Position numbers and translations under genes: made by a program. Shown one piece after another: positions 34,070 through 45,930 of a stretch of 64,000 nt of DNA (position 1 is the stretch's first letter; each line of letters opens with the position of its first letter). The stretch is from CAVUAT01 sp963739545 (lineage in GTDB: Bacteria > Actinomycetota > Thermoleophilia > Solirubrobacterales > 70-9): positions 1,426,001-1,490,000 of the forward strand of contig CAVUAT010000014.1 in assembly GCA_963739545.1 (NCBI GenBank), written 5' to 3'. A model generated the notes under the pieces. It had not been told where the DNA came from. It did no database searches and saw only the letters and a list, made by a program, of their open reading frames with translations.

Positions 34070-35549
34070 GTGAACGAGGAAGCCGATCTCCGAATCCAAG
34101 CCGCAGGACCTGCTCGCCGAGCGCCGGGCGAAGCTCGGGCGACTGCGCGATTCCGGGATCGAGCCGTTCCCGCACGCGTTCGGCGACCGGACCGAGATCG
34201 CCGTCGTGCGCGGCGCCCACGAGGGGCTCGAGGCCGGTGCCGAGACCGATGACCGCGTCCGCGTTGCGGGCAGGCTCACGGCGCGTCGCGGCATGGGCAA
34301 GGCGTCGTTCCTCGACCTGCGAGACGGCACCGGTCAGATCCAGGTGCAGGCTCGCCTCGACGACCTCGGCGAAAGCTACGAGGGCCTGCTTCACCTCGAC
34401 ATCGGCGACATCGTCGGCATCGACGGCGTCGTATTCGCCTCCAGGCGAGGAGAGCTCAGCGTCCGCGCCGAGTCGTGGACGCTCCTCTCCAAGAGCCTGC
34501 GCCCGCCGCCCGACAAGTTCCACGGCCTCGAGGACGTGGAGACCCGTTACCGCAAGCGCGAGCTCGACCTGATCGCGAACGCCGAGACCCGCGAGCTCTT
34601 CATCAAGCGGGCGCGGACGATCGCGGCGATACGGCGCTGGTTCGACGGCCGCGGCTTCATCGAGGTCGAGACCCCGGTGCTCCAGCCCCTCTACGGAGGC
34701 GCGCTCGCGCGGCCGTTCACGACCCACCACAACACGCTCGATCGCGACCTCTATCTGCGAATCGCCACCGAGCTCTACCTGAAGCGTCTCATCGTCGGAG
34801 GCATCGACAAGGTCTACGAGCTCGGCAAGGACTTCCGCAACGAGGGCATCTCGCACAAGCACAACCCAGAGTTCACGATGCTCGAGTGGTACGAGGCCTA
34901 TGCGGACTACATCGACGTCGCGAACGAGCTCGAGACCCTGGTCTCCGAAGTGGCGACGGACGTGCTCGGGACGACCGAAGTGGAGCGCGACGGCGAGAAG
35001 ATCGACCTGGCTCCGCCGTGGCGCCGCGTGACGCTGCGCGAGGCGATCGCCGACGAGACTGGGATCGACGTGCTCGAGCACCGCGACCGGGATGCGCTCG
35101 CGGCCGCGATCGGGGGCGACCTCAACCCCAAGGCGGGGTGGGGCAAGCTCGTCGACGACCTGCTCTCAAAGCGCGTTGAGCCGAAGCTCATCCAGCCGAC
35201 CTTCGTCACCGACTACCCGGTCGAGCTCTCACCCTTCGCCAAGCGCCACCGCGAGACCGAGGGCCTCGTCGAGCGCTGGGAGGCTTTCGTCGGCGGCATG
35301 GAGATCTCGAACGCCTTCACCGAGCTCAACGATCCCGACGACCAGCGCCGGCGCTTCGAGCAGCAGGGCGAGGAGATCGACCGCGGGGACGACGAGGCCG
35401 CGCCCCACGACGAGGCCTACGTGCAGGCGCTGGAGCAGGGCATGCCGCCAACCGGCGGCTGCGGCCTCGGAATCGACCGGCTGGTGATGATCCTGACCGG
35501 CGCGAAGAGCGTCCGCGAGGTCGTGCTCTTCCCGGCGATGCGCGACTAA
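34070..35549 (+). CDS. lysS: Lysyl-tRNA synthetase, class II, with apparent 1-nt frameshift near 34091
   Basis: From 34206 the frame encodes class IIb LysRS: OB-fold anticodon domain (GKASFLDLRDGTGQIQVQA), motif 2 DFRNEGISHKHNPEFTMLEWYEAY and motif 3 PTGGCGLGIDRLVMIL. The true N-terminus lies upstream: in this same frame 34092-34205 gives ESKPQDLLAERRAKLGRL and IEPFPHAFGDR, typical LysRS, but a TGA at 34071 precedes it without any ATG, GTG or TTG. A natural start, GTG 34070 (VNEEADL), is one frame off. Removing one C of CTCC at 34088-34091 joins them. Either a real +1 frameshift, an assembly error, or initiation at a non-standard codon. It charges tRNA-Lys. Confidence 0.9.
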
Positions 35550-36130
35550 ACGGCGGCGCCGTCCTCGGCGTCGTCTTCGTCTTCCGCGTCGTCATCAGCC
35601 GGCACGTCCTCAGCTTCGCTCAGCGAGCCGTGAAGCGGCGAAGCCGCATGGGGCGTGCCGGGTTGCGACGCCGTCGCAGGGTCCTCGGCAGACTCGGGCT
35701 CGGCGGTCGTGGTTTCGGGCGCGGCCAAGTCGCCTTCGCCGGCTGTCCGCTGGCTGCGCACGAAGATCCCGGCTCCGACGAACGTAGCGGCCACCAGCGC
35801 CAGCGCCGCGAACACCGCGGGCCACGAGACCAGGACGCCGATCCCGGCGGTCGAGCCGTTCTCGTTCCAGACGTAGGCGGTCCAGCCGATCCAGATCGCG
35901 ACGATGAGGCCGGCGGCGGCGAAGATCGCGATCTTGCGGCCGCGGCCGGGATCGCCAGGGGTGTCCTCGACCTGCGCCGCGGCAGCGGGCTTCGCGGCGG
36001 CGCCGTCGCTCGACGGCGCGCTCTCGTCGCTGCTCCGGCGAAACAGCGAGCGCACCCCGCCGGCGGCCCAGCCGGCCGTCCGCTTGGTGCCGTCGCGGGC
36101 CGTCCGCCAAGCTGTCTTGATCCGTGTCAT
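35546..36130 (-). CDS. Membrane protein with two transmembrane helices, unknown function
   Basis: A 194-residue protein. The first 65 residues are basic and Ala/Ser-rich (cytosolic), two hydrophobic helices follow at about 67-87 (IAIFAAAGLIVAIWIGWTAYV) and 98-122, and the C-terminal 70 residues are very acidic and Ala/Pro-rich, ending EDEDDAEDGAAV. No known domain is recognised. The stop overlaps the lysS stop (CTAA at 35546-35549). It diverges from clpC across a 225-bp region with a palindrome. Confidence 0.65.
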   Translation of the reverse strand: MTRIKTAWRTARDGTKRTAGWAAGGVRSLFRRSSDESAPSSDGAAAKPAAAAQVEDTPGDPGRGRKIAIFAAAGLIVAIWIGWTAYVWNENGSTAGIGVLVSWPAVFAALALVAATFVGAGIFVRSQRTAGEGDLAAPETTTAEPESAEDPATASQPGTPHAASPLHGSLSEAEDVPADDDAEDEDDAEDGAAV

Positions 36131-36159
36131 GGCGGCAAAGCTAGCGGAGTCCGGAGATT

Positions 36160-36175
36160 GCAGGGAGTTCCCTGC
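36160..36175. promoter_or_regulatory. Inverted repeat between the two-helix membrane gene and clpC
   Basis: GCAGGGA-GT-TCCCTGC is a perfect 7+7 inverted repeat 41 bp upstream of the candidate clpC -10 box. It does not resemble the CtsR heptad repeat, the HspR HAIR element or the ClgR GTTCGCC half-site as I know them. It could be an operator for either divergent gene. Confidence 0.35.
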
Positions 36176-36215
36176 CAGGCACGTTTCATGCGTCTGGCGG
36201 GCGTGGGCCCCTGGC

Positions 36216-36221
36216 TATACT
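36216..36221 (+). promoter_or_regulatory. Candidate -10 element of clpC
   Basis: TATACT in GCTATACTGG gives a likely start near 36227 and a leader of about 130 nt. No convincing -35 box lies upstream. The shared GCTATACTG core with the greA promoter suggests the same form of RNA polymerase. Confidence 0.4.
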
Positions 36222-36239
36222 GGCTCCTCGCTGTCCCAC

Positions 36240-36353
36240 ATGAACCGGAGGTCAAATCAAAGGATCGGTAGGCAGGAACCGATGCAGATTGGGCCCCCGG
36301 CGCGTCTGCGTCCCCTACTTCGACCGAGACCGTTGATAGACCAGAGGAACTAG
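36240..36353 (+). CDS. Possible 37-residue Arg/Pro-rich leader peptide before clpC
   Basis: An ATG at 36240, about 13 nt after the predicted transcription start, opens a frame of 37 codons that ends with TAG at 36351-36353, two bases before the clpC ATG. The peptide has nine Arg and six Pro (for example RLRPLLRPRPLIDQR). No Shine-Dalgarno precedes it. The stop-start spacing would allow translational coupling. A chance reading frame is equally possible. Confidence 0.25.
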   Translation: MNRRSNQRIGRQEPMQIGPPARLRPLLRPRPLIDQRN

Positions 36354-36355
36354 GA

Positions 36356-38935
<2,580 letters not shown>

Positions 38936-38947
38936 CGGCTCGGGCCC

Positions 38948-39385
38948 TCAGGCCCGCGTGTAGGTCACGTCGAAGTCGTGCAGCCACTCGCCGTCCTCGA
39001 CGAGGTGAAACGAGCCGTCGATCGTCGCCCCGTCCTCCGATAGCTTCGCTTCGAACCGCTGGTCGAAGTCGTCGGGGCCCGCGGCCTCGCGCCACATCTT
39101 CCAGACGCCGTCGATGAAGGTCATGTGCATCACCCTCGAGACGGCGCGCGAGTCGAAGTAGTGGACAGTGAAGTCGCCCTCGGCCCCCTCGTCGGCGGCC
39201 ATGATCAGCGAGACCCCCTCGGGGAACATCGGCTCCTCGACGGCCGAGCGCTGCACGATCACTTTGCGGTCGCGGAGCCACTCGAGCGTCATCTCACCGG
39301 GGATCGGCTCGTCGACATGGCGGGGGGCGTCGACCACCTGCGTCCAGCGGCCGACCAAAGGCTCGAGGTCCTCCATCTCGGGCAT
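38948..39385 (-). CDS. Lipocalin-like/DUF1579-type protein, unknown function
   Basis: A 145-residue soluble protein beginning MPEMEDLEPLVGRW. The pattern (LVGRWTQVVDAPRH, then GEMTLEWLRDRKVIVQRS, FTVHYFDSRAVSRVMHMTF, VWKMWREA and a late EDGATIDGSFHLVEDG) suggests a small antiparallel beta barrel like DUF1579 or lipocalin-like proteins. No catalytic motif is seen. The start overlaps the stop of pepF by 1 bp on the same strand (TGATG), so it is co-translated with it. Confidence 0.7.
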   Translation of the reverse strand: MPEMEDLEPLVGRWTQVVDAPRHVDEPIPGEMTLEWLRDRKVIVQRSAVEEPMFPEGVSLIMAADEGAEGDFTVHYFDSRAVSRVMHMTFIDGVWKMWREAAGPDDFDQRFEAKLSEDGATIDGSFHLVEDGEWLHDFDVTYTRA

Positions 39386-41206
39386 CAGCCCGAGCCGCGC
39401 TCGGCGATGACGGCCTCGGCGGCCTCGACCGCCTGGTCGATCTGCTCCTCGACCAGCGTCAGCCCCGAGTCCCAGAAGCCGGGGTCGGTGAGGTCGACTC
39501 CGACGAGCTTGCCGAGCTCCTCGGGTGCCATCGAGCCGCCGGCGCCGAGCATCTCGAGGTAGCCGGGGACCATCTCGTCGCCGCGCTCGGTGTAGAGGCG
39601 GTAGACCGAGAGGGCGAGCAGCTGGCCGAAGGCGTAGGCGTACACGTAGCCCGGCGAGCCGATGAAGTGGGGGACGTAGGACCACCAGGAGCGGTAGCCG
39701 TCGGTGACCTCGACCGAGTCGCTGAGCAGCTCGACCTGGGTCTCGTGCCAGATCTCGCCGATGCGCTCCACCGCGAGCTCGCCCTCGCCGCGGCGCGCGG
39801 TGTGGACGCGATCCTCGAACTGGTTCATCGCGATCTGGCGGAAGACGGTCGCGATCTGGCCCTCGACCGCCTCGGCGAGCAGCCCGAGGCGTGAGGCGGG
39901 CTCGTCGGCCTGATCGAGCAGGCGGCCGAACACGATCTCCTCGGCGAACACGGACGCGGTCTCAGCGACGGTCAGCGGGGTGTCCTGGTGAAAGACGCCT
40001 TGCTTTCGGGCAAGCGTCTGGTGCAGGCCGTGGCCGAGCTCGTGCGCCAGGGTGAGAACGTCGCGGCGGCGGTCCGTGTAGTTCAGAAGCACGTAGGGGT
40101 GAACCGAGGGAACGGTCGAGGCCGAGAAGGCGCCGCCGCGCTTTACGGCCGTCGGCGGCGCGTCGATCCAGCGCTCGTCGAAGAAGCGCTCGACGATGCC
40201 TCCTGCCTCGGGCGAGAACGAGGCGAACGAGTCTGTGACGAGCTCGCGGCCCTGCTCCCAGCCGATCTCCTCCTCGTCGGTGGTGACCGCAGCCATGCGG
40301 TCGTAGTCGGCGAGGCGCTCGATACCGAGCAGCTTTGCCTTCGTCTCGTACCAGCGGCGCGCCAGCCCGTAGCGGCCCTTGACGGCCTCGATGAGGGCCT
40401 GCACGGACTCGTCGGAGGCCTCGTTGGAGAGGTTCCGCGCAGCGAGCCAGTTCGGGTACTCGCGCAAGCGGTCCTTGATCGCCTTGTCGTGGAGCAGCGT
40501 GTTGAAGACGTAGGCCCTGGTGCGCAAGCCGGGCTCGAGCGCGGCGGTGACGGCCTCGGCCGTCTTGCGGCGCTCCTCGCGGTCGGGATGGAACAGGCGC
40601 GAGAGCGCGATGTCGAGCGACACGGGCTCCTCGGTGTCCTCGAGGTCGACGCGCAGCGCCGAGGTGAGCTCGTCGAACAGGCGGGTCCACGCGCCGCGCC
40701 CGGTGACCGAGAGCTCGGTTGAGATCGTCTCCTCAGGCTTCGAGAGCAGGTGGTCGCGGTAGCGCCGCTCCATCCGCAGGTAGTGCGCGGCGAACTCGAG
40801 GCCGTCGGTGCCGAGCAGCTCCTCGGCTCGCTCGTCGGGCACCTCGACCCACTCGAGCTCGAAGAACAGAAGCTTCGTCTGGATCGCGGTCCCGCGCTCG
40901 GAGACCATCTGCATCAGCGCGCCGTTGGCCGGGTCATCGGTGTCGGCCGCGAAGCGAAGGTGGGCGAAGTTCGCGGCGCGGCCGGCGAGCTCGGACAGCT
41001 CGGCGATCAGCTCCATCGCCGCCTTCAGTCCGGGTCCGTCGAGCTCGGCGACCTTGTCCTCGTAGGCGGCGGCGAACTCGTCGGCGAGCTGCCTCCGAGC
41101 GGTCGAGCAGAGCGGTGACGATCTCCTCGTCGGAGGCCGTGCCCTCGGCCTCGGGGACGTCGAGCAAGTGGCTCAGGTCCCAGGTGATCTCCTCGACGGC
41201 GCTCAT
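39385..41206 (-). CDS. pepF: Oligoendopeptidase F family (M3) zinc metallopeptidase, with frameshift near 41095
   Basis: The main frame (ATG 41016 to stop at 39385, 543 residues) has the M3 zinc motif HELGH (in VLTLAHELGHGLHQTL) and downstream Glu in AETASVFAEEIVFG, with VPHFIGSPGYVYAYAFGQLLA near the end. Family members are about 600 residues and begin as W(D/N)LSHL. That beginning is present in another frame: ATG 41206 gives MSAVEEITWDLSHLLDVPE. The two frames switch within 41088-41100, where the sequence changes from DRSEA to LADEFAAAYEDK, a net gain of one base or loss of two. Either the gene is broken, or the assembly has an indel. It degrades short cytosolic peptides. Operon with 41203-41544 and 38948-39385. 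Confidence 0.85.
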
Positions 41207-41544
41207 TGTGCGACCTCGCTCGGCGCCAGCTTGCGGCGGAGTATGTAGTCGCCGATCAGCGACCCGGGAGGCCCGGCCGTGACGACGACGATGCCGGGGA
41301 ACCACCAGTCCCAGCGGTCCTCGACCGCGCCTCGGACGCACAGCGCCACCAGCACGACGAATCCGACTCCGTGGATCGGCCCGAGGACGTGCACGAGATC
41401 CTCGCTGTTCGAGAACGAGGCGTAGAGCAGCACGACCAGCAGCAGCGCGTCGGTGAGCGCGATCACCGCGATCACGTTCAGCCGCTTCATGGTCGTCGCC
41501 CGCTGAGCGGGGTCGGAGTTGATGGGTCCGGGGTCGAGCGCCAA
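41203..41544 (-). CDS. DUF3817 family membrane protein
   Basis: A 113-residue protein with three hydrophobic helices (about 22-42, 55-73 and 80-98). The motif VLGPIHGVGFVVLVALCVRG is the conserved GxxHG signature of DUF3817, an integral membrane family common in Actinobacteria. Function is unknown. The end overlaps the pepF ATG at 41206 by 4 bp (ATGA), which supports 41206 as the true pepF start. Confidence 0.8.
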   Translation of the reverse strand: MALDPGPINSDPAQRATTMKRLNVIAVIALTDALLLVVLLYASFSNSEDLVHVLGPIHGVGFVVLVALCVRGAVEDRWDWWFPGIVVVTAGPPGSLIGDYILRRKLAPSEVAQ

Positions 41545-41595
41545 GACGGCTGAAGCTAGCAGGGGCGCATCGCCGTCCTCGGTAGCGTTGAAGCG

Positions 41596-42756
41596 ATGAC
41601 GGCACCGGGCAAAACGGCTATCGGGACCTGGAGCGGCGGGCGCTACCTGCGCTACGGCGAGACGATCGACGAGGCGCGGCTCGAGGCGCTGTTACGGCCG
41701 GCGCAGGGCGGGATCGAGACGGTCATCACCGCCGACGCCTACGGACAGGGCGAGGCCGACGCGCTGCTCGGGCGGGCCCTCGAAGGCGTCGCCCGAGACT
41801 CCTACGGCCTCATCGGCGCGGTGGGCCACGACTTCTACGAGGGCGAGCGCGATGGGCCGCGCGGCTTCCCGCGCTTCACCGACCCCCGCCTCCGCGGTCC
41901 CGGCACCTACCCGGCCTACCTGCGCATGGCGGCCGAGCGCAGCCTCGAGCGGATCGGGGCCGATCGCTTCGACGTGCTGCTGCTGCACAACCCCGATCGC
42001 ACTGGCTACGAGAGCGAAGAGGTCTGGGACGGGATGGCGGCGCTTCGCGACGAGGGGCTCGCTGATTCGATCGGCGTCGCGCCTGGCCCCGCGAATGGGT
42101 TCACCCTCGACCTGATCGGCTGTTTTGAGCGCTTCGGGGACCGCATCGACTGGGCGATGGTGATCCTGGGCCCGTTCGAGCCCTGGCCGGCCGAGCTCTC
42201 GCTGGGAGCCGCCGAGCGCGCCGGGGTGAAGGTGATTACGCGCGTGGTCGACTACGGCGGCCTGCTCTGGGACGACGTGCTTCCCGGCGTCGAGCTCGCC
42301 AAGGGCGATCACCGCGCCCATCGTCCCGACGGCTGGATCGAAGCCGGCCGCGCAAAGCTCGATCGCGTGAGGCCGATCTGCGAACGCACCGGCCTCACCC
42401 CGATCCAGCTCGCATGCCAGTGGAACCTCGCTCATCCGGCGGTGGAATGCGTCGTGCCGACCCTGATCCAGGAGGCGGGCCCCCGGGCGCGCCCGATCGA
42501 GGACAAGCGCGCGGAGCTGGAGCAGCTGCCGGGCGAGCAGGCGCTCACGGCGGACGACGTCGACGAGATCAGGGCCATCGGCGACAACCGCGGATCGATG
42601 GCGCTGAAGGGCGCGCACCCCGATCACGAGGGCGACGAACGCCCCGACCGCTGGGCGCTGTCGCCTGAGCTGGCCGAGACCGGCCGGCGCTGGGAGATCG
42701 ATCCTGAACGGGATCTAGCGGGAAAACCCCCATCGCGAAGCGCAACCGGCCGCTAA
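41596..42756 (+). CDS. Aldo/keto reductase family protein
   Basis: A 386-residue protein with the AKR barrel pattern: AAERSLERIGADRFDVLLLHNPDRTGYESEEVWDGMAALRDEGLADSIGVA is typical of AKR strand 4-helix 4, followed by VKVITRVVDYGGLLWDDVLPG, GLTPIQLACQWNLAHPAVECVVPTLIQ. The N-terminus (IGTWSGGRYLRYGETIDEARL) keeps the fold, but the usual Asp-Tyr-Lys-His tetrad is hard to place, with ITADAYGQGEADALLG carrying Asp and Tyr. The substrate is unknown. It runs 10 bp ahead of the small membrane gene. Confidence 0.83.
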   Translation: MTAPGKTAIGTWSGGRYLRYGETIDEARLEALLRPAQGGIETVITADAYGQGEADALLGRALEGVARDSYGLIGAVGHDFYEGERDGPRGFPRFTDPRLRGPGTYPAYLRMAAERSLERIGADRFDVLLLHNPDRTGYESEEVWDGMAALRDEGLADSIGVAPGPANGFTLDLIGCFERFGDRIDWAMVILGPFEPWPAELSLGAAERAGVKVITRVVDYGGLLWDDVLPGVELAKGDHRAHRPDGWIEAGRAKLDRVRPICERTGLTPIQLACQWNLAHPAVECVVPTLIQEAGPRARPIEDKRAELEQLPGEQALTADDVDEIRAIGDNRGSMALKGAHPDHEGDERPDRWALSPELAETGRRWEIDPERDLAGKPPSRSATGR

Positions 42757-42766
42757 CCTCACCTTC

Positions 42767-43186
42767 GTGCTGGACTCGATCCGCAGAGCCATCGTCGGCA
42801 CCAGCTCGGGGGTCCTCACCCTCGTTGGAGCTGTCCTGATCGGGTTCGGGATCCCGCTCTTTTGGATCTGGATCGCCTCCTCGCTCTACGGCAAGCCCGG
42901 TGCCGTCACCGGGCCGGTGGCGGTCTTCATCGGCACCGGGATCCTGGTCAGCTACTGGGGCCTGCTGCTGCTCGCCTCGTGGGTCCGCGGGCGGATGCTC
43001 AAGCAGGCTCAGGACAGGCCCAGGCGCGCGTCGTGGAACCGGAGCATGCGCGACTCCCGGTACCGCCCCGGCATCGGCGACAGCGACCCGGTCGAGCGCC
43101 TCTTCGTCGTCACCGCGATCGTCTCGATCATCGGCTTCGCCGTCTGGTTCGCCCTGTTCGCGGGCGCCCCCGTCCCGAATAACTAG
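42767..43186 (+). CDS. Three-helix membrane protein, unknown function
   Basis: A 139-residue protein starting at GTG. Hydrophobic helices at about 12-38 (VLTLVGAVLIGFGIPLFWIWI), 45-69 and 112-134, with a basic cytosolic loop (RGRMLKQAQDRPRRASWNR) between the second and third. No known domain is recognised. The TAG stop lies inside the left arm of a hairpin repeat (43182-43237). Confidence 0.65.
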   Translation: MLDSIRRAIVGTSSGVLTLVGAVLIGFGIPLFWIWIASSLYGKPGAVTGPVAVFIGTGILVSYWGLLLLASWVRGRMLKQAQDRPRRASWNRSMRDSRYRPGIGDSDPVERLFVVTAIVSIIGFAVWFALFAGAPVPNN

Positions 43187-43237
43187 AGGGCTGATGTGGG
43201 TATCCACGCACGCGCCTAACCCCATCAACCCTCTAGT
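43182..43237. repeat. Hairpin repeat A, copy 1, on the stop codon of the membrane gene
   Basis: ACTAGAGGG (43182-43190) pairs with CCCTCTAGT (43229-43237), and the stem continues inward with TGATGTGGG against CCCCATCA with one bulge. The TAG stop of the upstream gene lies within the left arm. The right half is closely similar to the right half of the hairpin at 47219-47267 (about 24 of 28 positions). It could act as a transcription terminator before radA. Confidence 0.7.
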
Positions 43238-43294
43238 CACTTAGTCGGCACCCAGCGCGCAAGAGCCGTCGGGCGCGCTTGCGAGGATCGTTCG

Positions 43295-44680
43295 GTGGCG
43301 AAGGCTCGGACCCAACACGTCTGCTCGGACTGCGGGCACACATCCCTCTCCTGGCAGGGCCAGTGCCCCGGCTGCGGCGCCTGGAACACGCTCGAGAAGG
43401 TCACGAGCGCGCCCTCCTCGAAGGGCGGGGCCTCGCTCGCCGGCGGGCGATCGCACGCTGCCGCGGCGACGCCCACTCCTCTTCGCGCCGTCACCGCAGA
43501 GCGCTCGGCCCGCGTGCTCAGCGGGATCGGCGAATTCGATCGCGTACTCGGTGGCGGCATGGTGCCGGGCTCACTGGTGCTGCTCGGCGGCGCGCCCGGC
43601 ATCGGCAAGAGCACGCTCGCCTCGATGGCCCTCGCCAACGTCGCGGCTGCGGGGGCGAAGACCCTCTACGTCTCGGGCGAGGAGTCGGCGGCCCAGATTC
43701 GCACCCGCGCCGAGCGCCTCGGCGAGGCGGCGCTCGATGTGCCGGTGATCGCCGAGAACGCGCTCGACGCTGTGCTCGCGACCGTTGAGGTCGAGCAGCC
43801 CGACGTGTGCGTGATCGACTCGGTGCAGACGATGGCGGTCGGGGAGTCGGCCCCCGGCAGCGTCGCGGCCGTCCGCGAGGCGACCGCGGGCCTGATGGAC
43901 GTCGCGAAGCGCCTCGACGTGACGATGCTCCTGATCGGCCACGTGACCAAGGAGGGCTCGCTCGCTGGGCCACGGGCGCTCGAGCACCTGGTCGACTGCG
44001 TCCTGCACTTCGAGGGCGAGCGCGAGCGCACCTTCCGCACCCTGCGCGCGCTGAAGAACCGCTTCGGCGCCACCAGCGAGACGGGCGTGTTCGAGATGCG
44101 CGAGGGGGGCCTGGTCGAGGTCGCCGACGCCTCGGCGCGATTCGTCGGCGAGGCCAGCCCCGCGCCGGGGTCGGTCATCCTCTGCTCGATGGAGGGCACC
44201 CGTCCGCTGCTGGTCGAGGTGCAGGCGCTCGTCAACCCGACCGAGGTGATACCGCCGCGGCGGACCTCGACCGGCGTCGACCGAAACCGGCTGGCGCTGG
44301 TGCTGGCCGTGCTCTCACGCCACGCCGGCGTGTCGCTCTCGGCGGCCGATGTTTTCGTGAACGTCGCCGGCGGTGTCCGGGTCGACGAGCCCGGCGCGGA
44401 CCTCGCGGTCGCCCTGGCCGTGGCCTCCGCCCACGTGGGCCGCGCGCTCGAGGCCGACGGGCGGCCGCTCGCGTGCTTCGGCGAGGTCGGCCTGACGGGC
44501 GAGTTGCGCTACGTCGGCCACGCCGAGCGACGGGTCGCCGAGGCTCGGAAGTTCGGCCTCGACCGTGTTCTGGGTCCGCGCCCGGCTGACGGCGCGGTCA
44601 AGGGCCTCGCGCCGAGCGAGACTCTCGCGGAGGCGCTGGGGGCCGCGGGAGCGAAGGGCCGGCTGCGCTCGGCCGCGTAG
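43295..44680 (+). CDS. radA: DNA repair protein RadA
   Basis: A 461-residue RecA-like ATPase starting at GTG. An N-terminal zinc ribbon (VCSDCGHTSLSWQGQCPGCGAWN, CxxC...CxxC) leads to the core with Walker A GGAPGIGKST at 97-106 and LYVSGEESAAQIRTRAERL. The KNRFG motif unique to RadA is near 254, in RALKNRFGATSETGVFEM. The C-terminus has the Lon-like domain (FVNVAGGVRVDEPGADLAVALAVASA). It drives branch migration in recombination. It is followed by disA, as in Bacillus and Mycobacterium. Confidence 0.96.
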   Translation: MAKARTQHVCSDCGHTSLSWQGQCPGCGAWNTLEKVTSAPSSKGGASLAGGRSHAAAATPTPLRAVTAERSARVLSGIGEFDRVLGGGMVPGSLVLLGGAPGIGKSTLASMALANVAAAGAKTLYVSGEESAAQIRTRAERLGEAALDVPVIAENALDAVLATVEVEQPDVCVIDSVQTMAVGESAPGSVAAVREATAGLMDVAKRLDVTMLLIGHVTKEGSLAGPRALEHLVDCVLHFEGERERTFRTLRALKNRFGATSETGVFEMREGGLVEVADASARFVGEASPAPGSVILCSMEGTRPLLVEVQALVNPTEVIPPRRTSTGVDRNRLALVLAVLSRHAGVSLSAADVFVNVAGGVRVDEPGADLAVALAVASAHVGRALEADGRPLACFGEVGLTGELRYVGHAERRVAEARKFGLDRVLGPRPADGAVKGLAPSETLAEALGAAGAKGRLRSAA

Positions 44681-44707
44681 AAGAATCGCTGCAATTCGGC
44701 GAGGCAC

Positions 44708-44736
44708 TTGACAAGGGCTAATCCGAGCTTTCCACA
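44708..44736 (+). promoter_or_regulatory. Possible promoter between radA and disA
   Basis: A perfect -35 box TTGACA (44708-44713) is followed after 17 bp by TCCACA (44731-44736), a weak -10 box. The 101-bp gap between radA and disA would allow separate transcription of disA-carD-ispD. Confidence 0.35.
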
Positions 44737-44781
44737 CGGATTTCGCCGCAAACCACGCTCGAATCCTTTCTGCTTACATCA

Positions 44782-45906
44782 ATGGGGATGGCGAACGCTT
44801 CAACTTCAGGGGACGAGCTAGAGGAGTTGGAGGCCCGCCAGGACCCTAGGCTTCTGCGCGCGCTCGACATCGTCGCCCCGGGGACTGCGCTGCGCGAGGG
44901 CATCGACAACATCGTGCACGCGCGCACGGGCGGCCTGCTGGTGATCAGCGATCCCGAGGAGGTCTCGTTCATGTTCTCGGGCGGGCTCAGCCTCGACACT
45001 GACTACACCCCGGCGCTGCTCTACCAGGTGGCGAAGATGGACGGGGCGATCGTGCTGAACAAGCAGGCGACCCAGATCGTCGCCGCCAACGTGCAGTTGA
45101 TGCCCGACCCGACCATCCTCTCGACCGAGACGGGCACCCGGCACCGCACAGCCGAGCGCGTCTCGAAGCAGACCGAGGCGCTGGTCGTCGCGATCTCCGA
45201 GCGCCGCGAGGTTGTCTCCCTCTACCTGGGAGGCATGAAGTACATCCTCCAGGACATCCCGGCGGTGCTCGCCAAGGCGAACCAGGGGCTCGCGACGCTC
45301 GACAAGTACCGGGCGCGACTCGACTCGGTCTCGTCCGGCCTGACCAGGCTCGAGTTTGAGGGCGGTGCCGTCCTCTACGACGTGCTCTCGGTCCTGCAGC
45401 GGGCGGAGCTCGTGACGCGGATGGCGGTCGAGGTCGAGCGCTACATCGTCGAGCTCGGCACCGAGGGCCGGCTGATCGAGATGCAGCTCGAGGAGACCAT
45501 GGTCGGGGTCTCCGCCGACAAGTCCGCGCTGATTCGCGACTACTCAGTCGACGACACCGAGGAGAACCTCTCGACCACGCTCACCCAGATCGCCCGCCTT
45601 CCGCATCAGGACCTGCTCGACTTCGGGCGGCTCGCCGAGCTTCTCGGCTACGAGCGCAAGGTCTCGACACTCGACTTCCCTGTCTCCCCGCGCGGCTATC
45701 GCGTGCTCGGGAGGATCCCGCGGCTGCCGAAGCTGGTCGTCCAGCGGATCATCCACGAGTTCGGGGGACTGGAGGAGGTGCTCGCCGCAAGCGACGAGGA
45801 CCTCGAGGCAGTAGAGGGGGTCGGCTCCACACGCGCCAAGGACATCCGCGAGGGCGTCCGCAGGCTTCAGGAGACCGACCCCGTTGACCGGTACCTGCAG
45901 AGCTGA
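44782..45906 (+). CDS. disA: DNA integrity scanning diadenylate cyclase DisA
   Basis: A 374-residue protein. The N-terminal DAC domain carries MDGAIVLNKQATQI (DGA motif near 85) and TGTRHRTAERVSKQTEALVVAISE (RHR motif near 119), both needed for c-di-AMP synthesis from two ATP. The middle is a helical spine and the C-terminus has helix-hairpin-helix DNA-binding motifs (AASDEDLEAVEGVGSTRAKDIREG). It forms octamers that scan DNA and stop at branched structures. carD follows; a carD in-frame TTG lies within the end of disA. Confidence 0.96.
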   Translation: MGMANASTSGDELEELEARQDPRLLRALDIVAPGTALREGIDNIVHARTGGLLVISDPEEVSFMFSGGLSLDTDYTPALLYQVAKMDGAIVLNKQATQIVAANVQLMPDPTILSTETGTRHRTAERVSKQTEALVVAISERREVVSLYLGGMKYILQDIPAVLAKANQGLATLDKYRARLDSVSSGLTRLEFEGGAVLYDVLSVLQRAELVTRMAVEVERYIVELGTEGRLIEMQLEETMVGVSADKSALIRDYSVDDTEENLSTTLTQIARLPHQDLLDFGRLAELLGYERKVSTLDFPVSPRGYRVLGRIPRLPKLVVQRIIHEFGGLEEVLAASDEDLEAVEGVGSTRAKDIREGVRRLQETDPVDRYLQS

Positions 45907-45930
45907 CGGCAAATTCCCCGCCGTCATACA

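Noticed and set aside
34206..35549. GTG 34206 as the true lysS start
   Set aside because: It would remove about 40 conserved N-terminal residues that are clearly coded upstream in the same frame.
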